Source: Candidatus Woesearchaeota archaeon
GTDB lineage: Archaea; Nanobdellota; Nanobdellia; Woesearchaeales; GW2011-AR4
Direction: 5' to 3'
DNA: 46,504 nucleotides
NCBI GenBank assembly: GCA_018303625.1
Contig: JAGVXV010000014.1
Location: forward strand, 1-46,504
Positions 45,270-46,504 of this stretch are shown here, in pieces; positions within the stretch are counted from its first letter, which is position 1, and each line of letters starts with the position of its first letter. Under the pieces are notes generated by a model. That model was not told where the DNA came from and did not search any database. It was given only the letters and a program-made list of their open reading frames with translations. Made by a program: the position numbers and the translations under genes.

Positions 45270-45674
45270 ATGGGCTATTTTGAAACAAAATATGGAGATA
45301 ATTTGTATGTGATTTTTCGTGCAGGAATAGGCGTATTGTTTCTCATGCTGGGATTTATGAAGTTGTTAGGATTATGGGGCATGCCCGGCGGCCCTGCTGC
45401 TGTTGGAACTTTAATGTGGTATGCCGGCATCTTTGAATTGATGATTGGCTCATCCATGGTAACCGGTGTCCTGGTAAGATTAGCATCTGCTTTTGGCATC
45501 ATCATGATGATTGTTGCCTATTACCTTGGCCATGTTAAAGTTGGCGGTTGGAATCCTGCTGTTAATTTTGGAATGCCTGCTCTCGTGTTCATGCTTGCAT
45601 TCCTGGTAACATTAGCTTATGGCGCGGGAAAAGCCAGTTTAGAAAAAGCAGCCTTTGGAAAAGAGCTATTCTGA
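45270..45674 (+). CDS. DoxX-family membrane protein
   Basis: FRAGIGVLFLMLGFMKLLGLWGMPGGPA...YAGIFELMIGSSMVTGVLVRLAS. Confidence 0.85.
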   Translation: MGYFETKYGDNLYVIFRAGIGVLFLMLGFMKLLGLWGMPGGPAAVGTLMWYAGIFELMIGSSMVTGVLVRLASAFGIIMMIVAYYLGHVKVGGWNPAVNFGMPALVFMLAFLVTLAYGAGKASLEKAAFGKELF

Positions 45675-45694
45675 GTTTAATTTTTTATTTGATT

Positions 45695-46504
45695 TTATCC
45701 TGTATCCATCTCGATAACTTCCTTGCACTTCTTGCCGATAAGGCAGTTTAGAAAACACGCATCCTGCTCAGCAGTTAAGGTGTTTGAATCCGGTGTTTCA
45801 CAGGAGGTGTCACAAGCACTCGTTTGAGTGTTAGAGCATTCAGGCCATGAGCGTGTGTCAATTACCTTGATATTCTGGTCTGCCACAACACCTTGCCCAA
45901 AAACCCTTAAAGCGTTCTTGTATCCAACTGCTTCCTGATGCTCTTCATCAAATCCTGCTATTACAAAACGTGAAATTTTAATCGCGCGGTCAAATACCTC
46001 TGGATCAAAAGCGTATTCAGGGCCTATTTCAGTGCCCCACATTACTTTATCCGGAACTGCATCAACAAGAGGCTTATATGCTTTAATCGCATCGTTAATC
46101 ATGGATTTCTCCCTGCTGTTATAAGCGGAAACAAATTTGCTGATGGATAACTGTTTGTCTTTGCTGTCAAATATATATACTAGATCCCCACCGAGAGAAT
46201 TCACAAAAACTATATGTGCCGCATCCATGCTGAAATACAGGTTGTCATGCTCCTGCATTATTTTAATCAGCTTGTCTCTGCTCTTGTCTAAATCCTCCCT
46301 GTACATGTGTATTAAAAAAATAGTATTGGGGTACGCTTCAATAATCTTTTTCACATCATCGATTTTGCTGGCAACAGGATGAAACATAAAATTAATGCTG
46401 TTATCCTCAGCCAGCTCAATTAATTCAATGATTTTGGGATCATTATGCCTTGCCTTCCATTCCTGCGTCTCAACTTCCCCAAAACCCCTTATGAAATCAT
46501 TTCC
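45695..46504 (-). CDS. Amidohydrolase-like metal-dependent hydrolase, N-terminus beyond window, Cys-rich C-terminal tail
   Basis: Frame stays open to the edge (GNDFIRGFGEVETQEWKARHNDPKIIELIELAEDNSINFMFHPVASKID...), then FLIHMY, MWGTEIGPEYAF; tail CSNTQTSACDTSCETPDSNTLTAEQDACFLNCLIGKKCKE. Confidence 0.7.
   Translation of the reverse strand, partial: GNDFIRGFGEVETQEWKARHNDPKIIELIELAEDNSINFMFHPVASKIDDVKKIIEAYPNTIFLIHMYREDLDKSRDKLIKIMQEHDNLYFSMDAAHIVFVNSLGGDLVYIFDSKDKQLSISKFVSAYNSREKSMINDAIKAYKPLVDAVPDKVMWGTEIGPEYAFDPEVFDRAIKISRFVIAGFDEEHQEAVGYKNALRVFGQGVVADQNIKVIDTRSWPECSNTQTSACDTSCETPDSNTLTAEQDACFLNCLIGKKCKEVIEMDTG

Noticed and set aside
1-46504. tRNA/rRNA genes and transposases
   Set aside because: Looked for T-loop-like GGTTCRANYC signals, rRNA-like blocks and transposase motifs by eye and found none convincing; a tRNAscan/Rfam run would be decisive.

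Overview
AT-rich window read as archaeal, possibly DPANN-like: many TTTATAAA-type TATA boxes, short or absent leaders, a bat-type HTH regulator, and Lys-rich proteins. The lineage is inference. The conserved backbone is a nearly complete folate-dependent purine and one-carbon gene set: purE (partial), purS-like, purQ, purL, purH, purN, folD, glyA, a 5-formyl-THF cyclo-ligase, folC, purD and purF. It is interleaved with many orphan ORFs. Other content includes a two-component operon (HTH-REC-degenerate GGDEF / REC / triple-GAF histidine kinase), a bacterial-type FabI plus DedA pair, a PF02685-type glucokinase, and a cluster of small redox proteins (Rieske, rhodanese, CuA-motif cupredoxin lipoprotein, CDGSH, ferredoxin). 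The best candidate for an undescribed system is at 32.7-39.8 kb. It encodes a 1232-aa SNF2-like ATPase fused to a SAM methyltransferase, translationally coupled to two tandem paralogues built of ~96-aa repeats, and followed by a fourth protein that may share their N-terminal domain. Other notable signals are a 19-bp tandem duplication that frameshifts the purS-like gene, a repeat-rich divergent intergenic region at 24.2-24.67 kb, and several operator or RNA-structure candidates. No rRNA, tRNA, CRISPR array or transposase was recognised. All family calls come from reading motifs by eye; no database search was run.
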